64,000 bases of DNA from Hyaloscypha bicolor E (lineage: Eukaryota; Ascomycota; Leotiomycetes; Helotiales; Hyaloscyphaceae), in assembly GCF_002865645.1 (NCBI RefSeq), contig NW_020194684.1:3697952-3761951 (forward strand), in the 5' to 3' direction. The translations under genes and the position numbers were made by a program. Positions within the stretch are counted from its first letter, which is position 1, and each line of letters starts with the position of its first letter. The notes beneath the pieces were generated by a model. It was not told where the DNA came from and did not search any database. It was given only the letters and a program-made list of their open reading frames with translations. Below are positions 35,807 to 49,641 of this stretch, piece by piece.

Positions 35807-38800
35807 GTTTCGGATTCTTTTAATAAGCTCTAATTATCTATTACTACTTATAAGAAGAAGTAATAAATTACTACTAAAACTTATTTTACTAATTAATAAT
35901 ACTATTTTTAAAATTCTTTAAATTACTATTTATTTAGAAATTATTAATATAAATCTAGCTATAATTTTAGAAACTATAATAACTATTTCAAGCCCTATAA
36001 TTATAATAATTATATTCCGAAGTTATATTTTATATATAAGAAACCCGAATACTATTTATAGAAATATATACTAGAGAAATAAGAGATTAAGAAAACTCGA
36101 TTTAAGAGTAGAAATATTTACTAATTTAGATCTCGAAATACCTATGATTTTAATAAATGCTTTAGTAGTACTTATATATAGTATATTACTAAATTCGAAG
36201 AAAAAAATAATAATAAAAGTAGTAAGAATAAACTAGTAACTAATATTTTTAAAGCCTTACTAGTAAAAATAAATAAAAGAGAGAAATATTACTTTAATTT
36301 CTATTTTATTTCTATTAAGAGCTTTCTAGCTATTCCTATAGCCCCTATTTCTATTATTTCTATAACTAATACCTTTATAAATAACCTTATTTCTCTTTTT
36401 TTTTATATACTAGATAATAGGCAAAAACTATACCCTAAAGCCTATTAAATAAATAGAGAATATCTAGATATTTATAATTAATAATATATTAAAATATAAT
36501 ACTTATTATTTTTATAAAATTATAATTAATACTAGAGCCTCTAGATTTTTAACTACTAGTTCTAACTAATTCCAAGCTTTATAGTAAACTAATAATAGTA
36601 TTAAACTTAATAAAACTACTAAAGATTAAGTTAATATTTAGTTTAGTATTAGATCTATATTCTTTATTATATCTATAATAATAAGAATACTAATTAGGTA
36701 AGTATAATTCTATATTATACCTATAAAGATTCTATTTTTACTTAGCTTAGCTCATATAAATAAGCTAGGAATTTACTTTAATAATCTTGCTAATTATCTT
36801 ATTACTTTTACTAAATACTTTATATCTATAATATAATATTTTAAATACTTTTTCCTGCTTTGAAATACTATTCTATAAAGCTTTATTTCTGAATTCTTTA
36901 TTTATAATTCTTGCTTTTTTATAGAAATTAAATTATAATATCTATATTATTATTTTAGTTTTTTATTTATTAGTAAGCTCCGAAATATACTAGAATAAGC
37001 AGGCTATAATATTAATATAAAAGCTTTTAAGTATTTTATAAAGTATTATAAGTAATACTAGAAATTCGAATAATTACTAGAATAATTTAAGTTTAACTTA
37101 AGAAATAATATTAGCTTTAATTACTTTATTATTATTAATATTTTCTATATTTCTAGTAAGCTTATATTTTATATTATTAATAAAGATATTAGATATTAAG
37201 CCGGCTAATAGCTTTAAAATATTAATATATTATATACTTGAAATACCCTAAAATAATATTAAATTAAAATTTATTTAGGCTCTTCTAATTAGATTATAAC
37301 AGATACTAGAAAGTAGTTTACTAGTAAAGAATTCGCTTAGCTTATAAATACTATAGGAACTAAGATTAAAATTATTTCTATAGAAGCTTATAATTCCGTT
37401 AGAATTATAGAATACTACTATAACCTAATTTAATATATTTATCTTATTATTATAATTGAAATTAATAGAATTAATAAGAATACTATATTTTAAATAGCTT
37501 TTAAGGCTATTAATAATTCTACTAGACCTAATAGTATTATTCTAACTTTTTTAGTTTATAATACTTTATCCTAAATAACTAAATATAATATCTTATTACT
37601 AATTATATTATAGTAATTAGTAGTATTTAAAAAAGTAATAGTAGAAATTCAGAAGCTTTAAGCTAAATATTAGATTACGAATGCCCTAAATACTCGAAAT
37701 AGTTCTAATATTATTAATATTTATAAACTTTTCTTAAATTCGAATATTTTTATATAATATAAAGGAAATACTAATTAATCTAGTAATTAGGATAGGCTAT
37801 ATAAGCTAGTAGCTATTAATGGAAAGAACTATATACTAGCTTTATTATATAATAATAATATTTTTTATTTAATTTCTATAATATTCTTTTATATAGGAAA
37901 TATTAAGGTTATTATTAATAGCCCCAAATCTGAATTTATTCTCGAATTTTATAATAAGATTAAAGATAATATAAATAAAATTTCTTTTACTATTCCTGCT
38001 ATTTTACTAAAGTATAATAAAGAATACTCTTATAAGAACCCAGATATTATAGTATTTCTATAGAATAATAACTTATATAAGAACTCTTATTAAGTTAAAG
38101 TTACTAGTTTTCTAAAAAATAATATATTTGAGGTTATTTTTAGATCTCAGGTACTAAAAAAGAAATATATTTTTAACTTCCGGTTTATTAATAAGATTAA
38201 GAATAAGAATATAGAAAGAGAGTTTAAGAAATCGAGACCAGTTATCTAGACTTATAATAATAATAAATATATAATATTAATATAATTATTTATTATTTAA
38301 TATATTAGCTAGAGAATTATTCTTAGTATTATTACTATAATAATAAATATTATAAAACTATATTTATATAATATCTTATAAGCTTATATCTAATTAATAA
38401 CCTTATTTAACTATAATTTTTATATTAACTTACCTTATAAGCTTACTAGAAAGCTAAATCTAAATAATAATTCGGTTCTAAAAATTATAAAACTATTATA
38501 TAGTATACCAGAAGCTAGAAACTACTAGTTTAAGACTTACTATTTCTATTATATTAATGAGCTTTTTATAAAATAGTTAACTTATAATTCTTGCTTTTTT
38601 TATAATAAGTAATTCTTTAAAATTATTAGCTTTTAAACTAATAATAATTTTATAAAGGCAGAATAACTAAAGCTTTATAAAACTAAGTTCTTAGCTAAGA
38701 AATATAAATGCCTTATTATTAACTATAATCTCAAGTTTAATAAAGGTATTATTTATATAGATATTACTAGAATTACTCTTATATAGGAATATTAATATAA

Positions 38801-39359
38801 AAACCTCCGAACTATTTCTATAAAAAATATTACTATTATAAGTAATAGAAGTACTATTTATTAAGATCTTTTTATTAAGAACTAATATATTATCTAATAT
38901 ACTAGAGAAGTATATATTATATTAGTCTATTAATTAGAAGCTTTATATAACCTATTAATTACTACTTAAGCTATTAAATTCTTGGAAATTAATATAAAAA
39001 TATTTAATAAGTATATTTAATAGCAAATTAAGAATATTACTAGAAAACTAAAATTTATAAAGCTAGTAAAGAAATCCTTATATTTAATCGTTTTTATAAA
39101 TACTTTATTTATAAATAATAGAGATTTCTTTTTCTAAATTAAATATATTCTAGTTCTAGTAAATAGAACTAGATATACTAATATTATTTACTAGTTCTTT
39201 ACTAAATATAAAAGAATTACTAGAAGTATTCTAGCTACAGAATTCTATAATATAACTTATGGTTTTAATATAAGTACTTTAGTTAAATCTATAATTAATA
39301 AAGTATTAGAAATAGAACTATTATTAGTAATCTATATAAATTCGAAGTTATTATATAAA

Positions 39360-39663
39360 TATTATAATTCAGCTTTCGACCTTATTAGCTAATATAATTA
39401 CTTATATCTTATTACTCATATCCTATTACTTATATCCTATTACTTTCTAGATATATATAATGCGGCCGCCTTACTAAGGAAATATACTTGGAATATACTA
39501 GAGATATTTAGAAGGCTAAGCCCTTTATAGACTAGTATATTATAGGATATATATATTCTCTTATAGCCTCCTATATTCTAGTTTTCTCTTCTTTAGTTTT
39601 AAATTATCTTTATAAGGGATTTTCTATCTTACTTTCTAAGCCCTAAATACTATACCTATAATA
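39360..39663 (+). repeat. Gypsy B 5' LTR
   Basis: 304 bp; internal array of ATATCCTATTACTT units at about 39395-39450. Confidence 0.85.
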
Positions 39664-42600
39664 GTATTTAAAGCTTATTTCCTTTAATTTTATAGAGGAT
39701 TTTAAATAAACTAATTTAGAACTATTAGTAATATAGATATTACTAAGATAATAGAACCTCAGAAATACGAGTAATAGACTCCAGAATAATAAAAGCAAAA
39801 AGCTTTAGAACTCTTAGAGAAATCAGGTATTTATATCTTTATAAATATATACTAGTAATATATTAGAAATTTCCTCTCCCGAAAACCCGAAAATTAAAGA
39901 ACCTCGAATAAAGGCTACTTTTTAACTAAGTCCTAGAGTAATAGGCACATATAGGCTAGTAACCTAACTATTACCCTTAAGCCCTATCCTATAACCTTAT
40001 AGGCCCTATATATATACCGGTAATAAGACTACTGGGAAAGATATAGTAAAGGAAAAATATAATAGGTTAATTTCCCAAAATACTATATAACCAGGAACTA
40101 TATTAACTTCTGCTAAGGCTTCTAGTAAAGCTTTTACTAGTTCAGGTTATCTCATTAGTAGCTCTTCCCGAACCAAATGTCTCGTTAATATTTCTAGAGA
40201 ATTTATAGATAAGTCTATAGAAATAGAACTCTCTACTTTTATTATAAAGCTCTTAGAGACTAATAACTATATTATTACCAGAGAGTTATATAAATAGGCC
40301 AAGAAATCTAATACCTTATTTTCAGATATTAATATTATTATAAAGAGCTACTAAGAAAATATCTAAAGAGCTATTTTATATAAGAATACTTATAGTTATA
40401 ATAAAGCTATTCTCGAGAATACTAAGCTTTATAATACTAAGCTCGAGAATAAAATCAAATACTATATGGCTATAGTAAATTGGCTTATAGTAGCTCTAAC
40501 TACTTTTATTTTACCTATTTTAATTACTCCGAATTTTTCTTAAAAGAATTCCGAACTATTTCTTACTTATTTCTATTCAGAATCCCTTATATCTTATATT
40601 TTCTTTAGAAATACTAGAATTACTAAGCTTCTAGACCTAATCTTCTTTATTAGAGATTATACTATTTTTAATAACTAGCTAGTTCAAATTAAAAACAAGC
40701 TATAAGGAAATACTAATTTATATTTCTTAGAGAATCTCAAGATTATTTATATTTCTAGTAAACTTACTAGTAATACTCTTGCCCTAACTAACTCTTATAT
40801 AAATAAAGATAGTTTGAATTAGTACTATTAGCTTTTAGAGTTCTATTCTCACCTAAAAAAGCTATTCTCTAACTCTAATAAAATATAGAATACTTACTAT
40901 AACTTTAGTAAGCTTTAAATATATTCTAGTTAAATATTTCAGGAATTTTATATTTTCTTCTTATAACTATCTATAAAAGATAGTATTAGTCTTTAAGATA
41001 TTAAGTATAAACTAAATAAGAAGCTCTTACTAAAGCTTTAGAAATTAGTATATATATACTATAAAAATTCTTCTATTAATACTACTTGCTTTATTTAGTA
41101 TTATATTATTAATAATTAGTAGATTAAGGCTATATATAAAAAGACTAAGGAATATAAGAAAATAAGAACTATCCTAATCAAGTTTACTTCTAGTACTATA
41201 TTCCTATATATTTCTAAAAAGTATATTTCTAAGAAAGAGCCCAAGAAGCCTATATTAATTATTCTTATTAAATATATATTTCTTTATAAGTATAAGTAAT
41301 ATTCTATAAAGACTAAAGATCTCTTGACTATTAAGTGCTTTAATTATAACGAGTTTGGCTATTATACTAGATATTATCTGCTTTTATATAATAAGGAAAT
41401 CAAGGTAGCTTTTTCTAGAATTAAGCCAGGCTTAGTTCCTATTTTACCGGAATATATTATTTTAGTAAAATATTTAGAGAATTTAAACTCTAATTCTAGT
41501 ATAAAACTAGGAAATAACTACTTCTAAAAAAAGTCTTTATTTTAGGGGCTTATAATATGGATTTAGTAGAAATTAACTTGACTTATTTAATAAGAGGAAA
41601 TACTTTTATAATACCCTATATTATTAGTATAAATAAATTAGGAATTAAGTCTTTTTCCTTTATTAATACTAAAGCTAATAGTTATGCTTTTATTAATATA
41701 AAGCTTACTTAGCTTATAAAATAATTCTTAGAAATAGAACTATAACTCTTTCCTTTATACTATACTATATATAGTTTTAATAGAAAGCTAGCTAAGTTTA
41801 CTAAGAAATATATAGAAGTCTTACTTCTAATTAATAAATAAAGCATTAATATATTTATAATTATCCTGAATTTTAGAAATTATAATATTATCCTTAGTAA
41901 AAAATAAATAGTATATATTAATATTCTAGTTAATTATAGAAGATATAGGCTTATATAACTAAGAAATAAGCCTAAATCTATATGATTTAGTTATATTATT
42001 AGTATTTCTTAGTAATAGCTAGAGAAGTAATCTAATAAGAAGTATTAAAAAGATATTAATTAATGAGATTCTATTATAAGCTATTTCTGGAAATCTTCTA
42101 TTCTTAAATAGTTTTTCTTTTTTCGGACTAATTAAAGAGAATTATATAAGACTATAGAAAAGAAGCTTTTATAATCTAATTAAGATATAATACCTAAGTA
42201 AAAGCTAAAGAAATAAGAAAAGATCCTTAATAAAGAGCAAATATTAGACCTAGTTATTCTTATATCTATAATATTTAATTATATAGCTAAGAGAGAAAAT
42301 AATATTATTAGTTAAATTTCTATTTATAAGATTAATAAAAAGCTTAAAGCTTGAAAAAAAGAAGCTATTTCTGGCCCGGAGAATTAATAACCGGGAGAAA
42401 TAAAGCTTTAGTAGCTATAGAGAATATTATTTCTAGAACTTAAGAAATATATCTCTATTTTTTCTAAGAAAAAATCTAATATCTTTTCTTTCTATAAATT
42501 ATATAATTATAAGATCTAGATTAAAGGCCTAAAGAGAACTAAAAGTATTAGATATTAATTCCTTTAGTAATAATTTATTTAAGAGCTTCTAGAAATCAAG

Positions 42601-45600
42601 TATTTCTTAGAAAATAATCTGGCTAAGGGCTTTATTAAAGCTAGTTAAACTCTTTTTACTTTACTAGTTCTTTTTATAAAAAAAGCAAATAGAGATTTAT
42701 ACTTCTATATTAATTTCTATTATCTAAATAATATTGCCCGGAAGAATTAATATTTCCTTTTACTTATTAATAAAACTTTAAGTTAATTATCTAAAACTAA
42801 GATCTATACTAAATTAGATATCTATTAAGCTTTCTATTATATAGTTATAGATCCGGATTCTTAGGAGCTAATAATATTCCGTATCTGCTATAAAGTATAT
42901 AAATATAATATTTTCTGGGAAGGCCTTATAAATAGCCCGGCTATATATTAATACTATATAAATAATATACTTTTTAAGTATCTAAATAACTTTTATATAA
43001 TATATTTTAATAATATTCTTATTTACTTAGAAAACCTAGTAGAATATAAATAGTATATATAAAAAGTACTAGATTACTTATATCTTACTAGCCTCTAAGT
43101 AAATATTAAGAAATTATAATTCAAAGTTATATATATAAAGTATCTAGGCTTTATTATTTTTATATCTAGTATTAAAGTAAATTCTAATAAAGTTAAGGTA
43201 ATATATAACTAGTAATCCCTAAAGATAATTAAGAATATATAGTTCTTTTTCGGCTTCTATAACTTTTATAAATACTTTATTAAAGAATATAAATAAATTA
43301 CTAGATTTTTTATCTTACTTATAAAAAAGAATATTTCCTTTAAATAGTTTAAGTAATATTAAGAGACTTTTACTTATCTAAAGAAAGCTATAATTTCTAT
43401 TCTAGTTCTATAATACTATAATTTAGATCTGCCTATAATAATAGAAATAGATATATCTAAAGAAGTAATTACTAGCCTATTATCTTAATAAGACCCGGAA
43501 ATAGGCCTTTAGTATCTTATAGCTTATTTTTCTAAAACTATACTTCTAGTAAAGCTTAATTATAATATATATAATAAGGAAATACTTGCTATAATATAAG
43601 TATTAGAGAAATAGAAAGCTAAGCTAGAGAGTCTTTAGGATACTTCTTTTAAGATCTATTCTAATTATTATATCTTAAAATACTTTATAATTATTAAGAA
43701 GCTCTCTTCTTAATAAACTAGATAAGCTAAGCTCTTATTCTACTATTATTTCAAGCTTATATATTATTCTGGGAAATTAAATAAATAAGTAAATACTTTA
43801 TTATAAAAATAAGATAAAATAAATACTTAGGGCCAAATTAAAAAAAAGCTATAAACTCAAGTACTTTTCTCTAAAAATAAGATTAATTCAGAGATTATCT
43901 ATAACTTATAGCTTATAATAATACTTTATAAAATTAGCTTACTTAATCCGGAATTTGGCCCTGAAAACCAAGTATATACTAAAGATTTTCCGGAGAAGAA
44001 TACCCCTATTAGAGATATAATTTCTCTAGAAAAAAGTATTTTCTTAGAAGCTTTATTAGTAAATTCTATTATAGTAGCCTTTATAGAAGTATTATTAGAA
44101 GCTCCTACTAAGTATAGTAGTTTATAACTTGTAAATAGGATTCTATAGGATAATTATATATTACTGGATCTAGAAAAGCTATATATAATAGCCCAAGCCA
44201 AAAGTAATATCTGGATATTATAAAATAGCCTTCTTTTATATTATAAAAAACTCTATATTATAGAAAATAAAATAACTTCTAAACTATTTTTATGGACTGC
44301 CCTAATTTATAAAGTATATAATAAACCTCTTTCTAGATATCCTGGATATATAAAGCTCTATTAGCTATTAAAAAAATAATATTATTAGCTATTTATAAGT
44401 AAGGATATTAATTAATACTATAATAATTACTATACTTATAAGAGATTATATATATCTAGAGATAAGAAGCCTGGTTTATTTTATTTCTTTTTAGTTTCTA
44501 ATTATTTCTAGTAATATATTATTATAGATTTTAAGAGCTATCTAGAAAGCAAATCGGGCTATAATATAATTACTATATTTATAGATTACTTATTTAAGTA
44601 CCTAATTATAATTCTAATATAAGATATAATTATAGCCAAGTAGCTAGTATTTTTATTTTTACTTTATATAATATACTAAGTAAGTATTCTAGAAATAATT
44701 ATATTAGATTTTTAAAGTAAATTCTATATAAGAATTAGTATAAAGCTTAAGCTCTTAATAGCTAATTACTTCTAAATAGACAAATAAATAGAAATTATTA
44801 ATTAGTATTTTAATTAGAGATTATATTTATATATTAACTATTACTAGGATAACTAGAACGAATAGATTACTATAATTAATTATTAATAAGCCTTTCTTTA
44901 ATATGAAACTATTAGCTAGTTCCTATTTATAACTAAAAAGAGCTATAAGCCTTATATTTCTCTGGACTAGAACTTCCCTATTAAAGCTAACTTATCTAAA
45001 AAGAAGCTAAATAGAAATAAAGCTAAAATATTAGTAAATTAATTATATAAATTATAGTAACTTACCTAAAGTAATATAAAGTAAGTATAAGAATAATATA
45101 TAATATAAGCTAATAAATACTACTATCTAATTAATTTCAAAGTCGGGAATAAAGTATGAATTACTATAAAGTACTAGAAATTCAATTATCCGAGCCAGAA
45201 GCTAGAGAATTAAATAAAAGGCCTATTTAAGATTCTAGAATAATATAACTATTTATTTCTTTTAAAATTACCGGAAATTATAAAGATATACCTAGTTTTT
45301 TATATAGAGAAGCTATAAAAAGATCTCTAGAATTCTTTACTAGATTAAGTAAACCCGGAACTGCCCTTATTAATACTAGAGAATAGTAAATAAGAATATA
45401 GTATTAAGCGGGTTATTATAGTCAAGCTAGTAAGAAATAAGCTAAAGTATAGAATTCATTAGATTAGTTAGGATAAGGATTTAGTATAATATCTAGCTTT
45501 AGTACTAAATAATAGCTCCCTGGTTTTATAGAGTTTCTATAATAATAATATTAATATACTAGAACCTTTATAAAACCTATAATATTAGCTAGATTATATA

Positions 45601-45640
45601 AAAAATAATACTTGTCTAGAATTATACAGAAATAATAATA
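39664..45640 (+). pseudogene. Gypsy B Gag-Pol remnant with chromodomain-like end
   Basis: Recognisable blocks in order: zinc knuckle CFNYNEFGYYTRYY at 41336-41377 (two Cys now Tyr) within the one longer surviving open stretch, 41324-41527; aspartic-protease segment FINTKANSYAFI near 41659; reverse transcriptase with YFNNILIYLE at about 43003 where functional enzymes have YFDD; RNase H segment EIDISKEVIT near 43444; integrase with IIIDFKSYLES near 44518; and a C-terminal EYSIKRVIIVKL..LKYRIHQI block near 45390-45500 resembling the chromodomain of fungal chromoviruses. Dozens of TAG/TAA stops at expected Gln/Trp codons show RIP inactivation. Confidence 0.82.
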
Positions 45641-45797
45641 AACTCTCCTAAGTTATATAGTAAAGGTACTAGCCTTTTATATATAATATCTATATTCGAG
45701 ATACTAGTTTACTTTAGGAAGAAAAATAATACGAAATTAGATAGATTAATAGCTTTTATAAAGCTCGGGAATAAGCTTATTCTAAAGGAAAAAGTAA

Positions 45798-46101
45798 TAT
45801 TATAATTTAGCTTTTAATCTTATTAGCTAATATAATTGCCTATATTCTATTACCTATATCTTATTATTTATGTCTTATTACCTCCTAGATATATGTAATA
45901 TAACTGCCTTATTAAGAAAGTATACTTGGAATATACTAGAGATATTTAGAAGACTAAGCCCTTTATAGACTAGTATACTATAAGATATATATATTCCCTT
46001 ATAGCCTCCTATATTCTAGTTTTCTCTTCCTTAGCTTTAAATCGTCTTTATAAGAGATCTTTTACCTTGCTTTCCAAGCCCTAAATACTATACCTATAAT
46101 A
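45798..46101 (+). repeat. Gypsy B 3' LTR
   Basis: 304 bp, same length as the 5' copy, followed by the ATAAA duplication. Confidence 0.85.
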
Positions 46102-46535
46102 ATAAATGCCTTATTAAATTAGGAACTATTTAAGAAAAGTATCTAATAATTAATATAATATATTTTTACTAAGTATATAAATAATAAAAGCTTATAGAAA
46201 TTAAATAAATTAAGGAAAAATCAAATTCTGCTAATTCTATAATAAAATTAAAGCTAATAAATACTCTTAAGTACCTAATTAATATAAATACTATATAATT
46301 AGATACAGAGAAATAGATTAAATATAAATAAGGCAGGAAATAAATATATAGGATAAGAGAATATTATAAGAGGAAAAGTTATATATAAAAGGCTATAGTT
46401 TTTAGTATATAACTAAAACCTTAGAAATAATAAATATATATAAAGTATTTGGGAAATCTAGTACTAGGCCAAATTAGAGAATTTATATATAATTAGAGAG
46501 AAATACTATTTTTTATATTTTTAGAGAGTTTCTAA

Positions 46536-46837
46536 TATTAGTATAGCTATTTCTCTAGAAGTTATATATATAATTACGGGATATAAGATACGGGATATAG
46601 GTAATATAATATAGGTAATAAGATATAAGATATAGGATATAGTTATATAACTTTATATCCTATTAATAACTCGACTAATAAACTAGATCTCTTTAGGTTT
46701 AGCAGATTTAGGAATTATATATTAATATTATAATATTATAATTCTTACTTCTAAATAATAATAATAATTTTATTAACTAATATAACTAGTATTTCTATAC
46801 CTATATAATAGTATTATATATTACTAGTAAATTAATA
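46536..46837 (+). repeat. Copia C 3' LTR
   Basis: 302 bp, same length as 26924-27225; followed by AATAG at 46838-46842. Confidence 0.85.
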
Positions 46838-48059
46838 AATAGTTTTATAATTTTTAGAACGGAATTATTATTTAGATTTAGTTATTTAATAAGCTTATAA
46901 AATAAAATAATATAGAAATCATAATTATATAAAGTTATTAATTAGATATAAGATTATTAATTAGATATAAGCTTATAATATATCTTATAAATATAATTCT
47001 ATAGTTTCTATAATTATAATAATAATATAAAAATAATTCTTTAGCTAATATATTAAATAATTAATAATTATATTAATATTATATATTTCTTATTATTATT
47101 ATAAGCTTAAATAATTAGCTTCGACTTTTTAAATTGTTTTTTTATATTTTTATTTTTAATTTTATTAATAAATCGGGAATTAAATTTTTTTTTTAATATT
47201 TAAAATCTAGAAATAATTTCAAATATATTTTTTTCTAGAAAGCTAGTAATTTTAACTTAATAGAAATACTTATATTAGTTATTATTCTATAGAAATATTA
47301 TAATATTAGAATTCTTATAAAAGTATTCTTTATTATATTTTAATAAAATAATAAAAATAATAGAAATAATAAAAGAAATTATATTTATATTATTTTTAAT
47401 TTTATTATAAAGTTTAGAAATAGATTTAGATTTCGAATTATTAATAATAACCTTAATATTTCCTATATAAAAGAGCTTTATAAAAGTTAAATAAAAGATA
47501 GTATTACTATATAATAAAACTAATATATAAGATTTCCCGTTTATTATTATAAACTTATATAATTTATTCTAATTATTAAATTAATTAGTATTTTCTTTAT
47601 ATTATATAAGAATATTTAAATTCAGGGAAAGTTTATAAATATTAGTAATACTAGAATTATTTTGAGTATTTAAAGTATTTATAATTTAATATTTAGCTTA
47701 AAGCTTCTAAATTTCTATTATTACTTTTTTAAATACTATTAATTATTATAATATAATTAGTTATTTATAATAAAGTATTATAAATTAAAATAATTAAAAT
47801 AATACTATTAAATTCTATAGAATTATTAATAGCCTTAAAAGCTATTTAAAATATAGTATTTTTATTAATTCTATTAATTTTAGCTATAATAATAAAATAA
47901 ATATATTAAATTAAGCTATAATAGTATTTTATAATTCTAATAAAATTATAATAAAATTATAAGTTTTTATAAAAATAATTTTGATTTTAATTTATTTTAT
48001 ATTTTTGCTATTTTCCGAAGAAAACTAATACTATTATATAAATATATCTATATAGAAAT

Positions 48060-48250
48060 ACCAAAACTTTAGCCCGCTCTATAGTTCAGGCTTTACTTTA
48101 TAGGCTTTATAGGCTTCATTTTATAGGCTTTATATGCTCTATAAGCTCTATAGACTTTATAGGTTCTATAGGTTCTATAGGCTCCCTTTTATAAGGTTTA
48201 TAGGCTAATTCCACAGGCTTTACAGGCTTCGTATACTCTATAGGCTCCTA
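48060..48250. repeat. TATAGGCT minisatellite
   Basis: Degenerate tandem copies of TTTATAGGCTCTATAGGC-type units. The minus strand reads as a KP/EPIEP repeat but is interrupted by stops. Confidence 0.65.
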
Positions 48251-48708
48251 ATAGATACTCTCTCTTTAAACCGGCTATACTACTCCGGATATAAGTTCTT
48301 TTGCCTAATTATAAGCTTCCCTTTTTACGAGAACGGATATTGACTTTATACTTATAAAACCTGCCTTATACGAAAGTATAACTAATATTATAAAGCTATG
48401 AGTGAGTTTATATAAGAAAGGTATAATAGGCGGGTCTTACGGGTAAAGAGAGCAAAGCTACGGGTATAAAAGTATAGGATATGGAATCCTGTAGACTTGG
48501 AGAAGGCACTAGTAGAAGAAGAAGTCTAAAGGAAGTAGAGGAAGTTCCAGGCTCGATTATAAGATAATAAATGGGAGTAGAATAAAGAGAAGAAGTAGTA
48601 GGAGATAGAGCAAGAGAAGAAATAGGAAGAGAATAATCCGGTAAGAGCTTGCAAATAGTAAGTAGCAGGGCTAATATATAGTAGTTTACGGACGAGTATA
48701 AGAGGGAG

Positions 48709-48755
48709 AAGCGGGAGCAGGAGCAGGAGCAGGAGCAGGAGCAAGAGTAAGAGGA
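48709..48755. repeat. GAGCAG hexamer array
   Basis: About six consecutive GAGCAG units. They generate an artificial poly-Leu open frame on the minus strand, which I do not count as a gene. Confidence 0.8.
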
Positions 48756-49557
48756 AGTATAATACTGGCTTATGGCTAGCTAATATTTGAAGATATAAAG
48801 GAAGGAGAGGCTTGCGGATAAAGAGAAAGAACTCGCAGATAAAGAGGAATCTACGGATAATTAGAAGGGATTTACGGACGAAGAGATATCTATAGATAAA
48901 GAGGAGGGACTTATAGATAAAGAGATACTAGTAAATTAATTTATAGATAAGCCAACCCGTAAGTAGGAAACCCTATCTATAAATATTTACTAATTCTTTC
49001 TTTTAGAATACTATTCTAGTTATAATTAAAAACGCCCCCTTTCTAAATTTGAATAATTCTTTATATATTCTATATACCGAAAACGGAAGCAAAAGTCAAA
49101 CTATTAATAGGGAACTTAAAGAAAGAAGTAAATAAGAATATTAAGACTTGAGAATAAGCCTACTAAAGATAAGCTTTAAAGATATATATAAGCCCGTATT
49201 AGGAAATCGGGTAAGTAGGAGCTTAGAGAGGCAAGAATAAGAAAATACTATAGGTATCTTATAAAAGATAATAGAAAACAGCCTTTAGAAGTTAATAATT
49301 ATTTAAATAAAAGCTCTTAAAAAGACTAATTTCCCGTATACTTATATATTATATTAGTATAAGCTTATAAATATAATATAGCTATACTTAAAAAGAAAGG
49401 AGGAAAATAAGGGGGTTTAAATAAGAGAGAGAGTTTAATAAATAAAAGTAAGGCTTAAAAGAACCTATAAAAAAAGAAAGAAAGCTTTATAAATATAATT
49501 AAGAAATATAATAATTTATAAAAATAAAGAAAGAGCTTTATTTAATTAATTTCGAAT

Positions 49558-49641
49558 CGAGATTAGAGCAAAATTAAAACTGGCCCTAGAGCTTATATAG
49601 GGCCGCCAGGTTTTAATTTTAGTAAAGCGGCCCTAATCTCG
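49558..49641. repeat. Foldback at the right end of the unclassified insert
   Basis: Outer arms CGAGATTAG (49558-49566) and CTAATCTCG (49633-49641) enclose inner arms AAAATTAAAACTGGCCCT (49570-49587) and AGGGCC..AGGTTTTAATTTT (49599-49620). The structure ends exactly where Copia D homology resumes. Confidence 0.65.

Larger units (their letters stand above)
28000..39354 (+). pseudogene. Copia C Gag-Pol remnant (split by Gypsy A)
   Basis: Gag-like helices lie at about 28600-29060. After Gypsy A, the 35812-39354 segment encodes a DFNKCF..YIQYITKF zinc-knuckle relic, an integrase stretch ITDT.KQFTSKEF at about 37296-37335 with VRIIEYYYNLIQYIY downstream, a reverse-transcriptase tail EARNYQFKTYYFYYINELF at about 38510-38570, and RNase H blocks VFINTLFINNRDF (about 39085) and KRITRSILATEFYNITYGF (about 39205). 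These order as Gag-IN-RT-RH, the Ty1/Copia arrangement. Many TAG/TAA stops stand where Gln or Trp codons are expected. The last RNase H residues resume after Gypsy B at about 46107-46260. Confidence 0.75.
39360..46101 (+). mobile_element. Gypsy element B (plus), inserted in Copia C
   Basis: Two LTRs of exactly 304 bp (39360-39663, 45798-46101) starting TATTATAATT and ending CCTATAATA, with ATAAA duplicated at 39355-39359 and 46102-46106. The interior of 6.13 kb carries Gag, protease, reverse transcriptase, RNase H, integrase and a chromodomain-like end in that order, the Ty3/Gypsy chromovirus order. A purine-rich AAAGGAAAAAGTAATAT precedes the 3' LTR as polypurine tract. Confidence 0.9.
26924..46837 (+). 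mobile_element. Copia element C, inserted in D and interrupted by Gypsy A and B
   Basis: Two LTRs of exactly 302 bp (26924-27225, 46536-46837), starting TATTAGTATAGC and ending in TAATA, with AATAG duplicated at 26919-26923 and 46838-46842. Interior pieces 27226-29064, 35812-39354 and 46107-46535 total about 5.8 kb. Removing A restores continuity at GTTTC and removing B restores continuity at ATAAA, where the frame passes from ..INSKLLYK to CLIKLGTIQEKYLI, a Copia RNase H end. The element is therefore one Ty1/Copia copy. Confidence 0.88.
48004..49641. mobile_element. Unclassified 1.6-kb insert in Copia D ending in a hairpin
   Basis: Copia D homology stops at about 48003 and resumes at about 49642. 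The insert is less AT-rich than its host. It starts with a TATAGGCTTTATAGGCTC minisatellite (48060-48250), continues with a charged plus-strand region that, reading through RIP-type stops, is rich in Lys, Glu and Gln with DKE repeats (about 48790-48930) and a GAGCAG hexamer array (48709-48755), and ends in a large foldback at 49558-49641. No transposase or polymerase motif is recognised and no clear target duplication was found. Confidence 0.5.

Noticed and set aside
48526..48744. Leucine-rich minus-strand frame resembling a membrane protein
   Set aside because: It is the complement of a GAGCAG hexamer array and surrounding purine-rich sequence.
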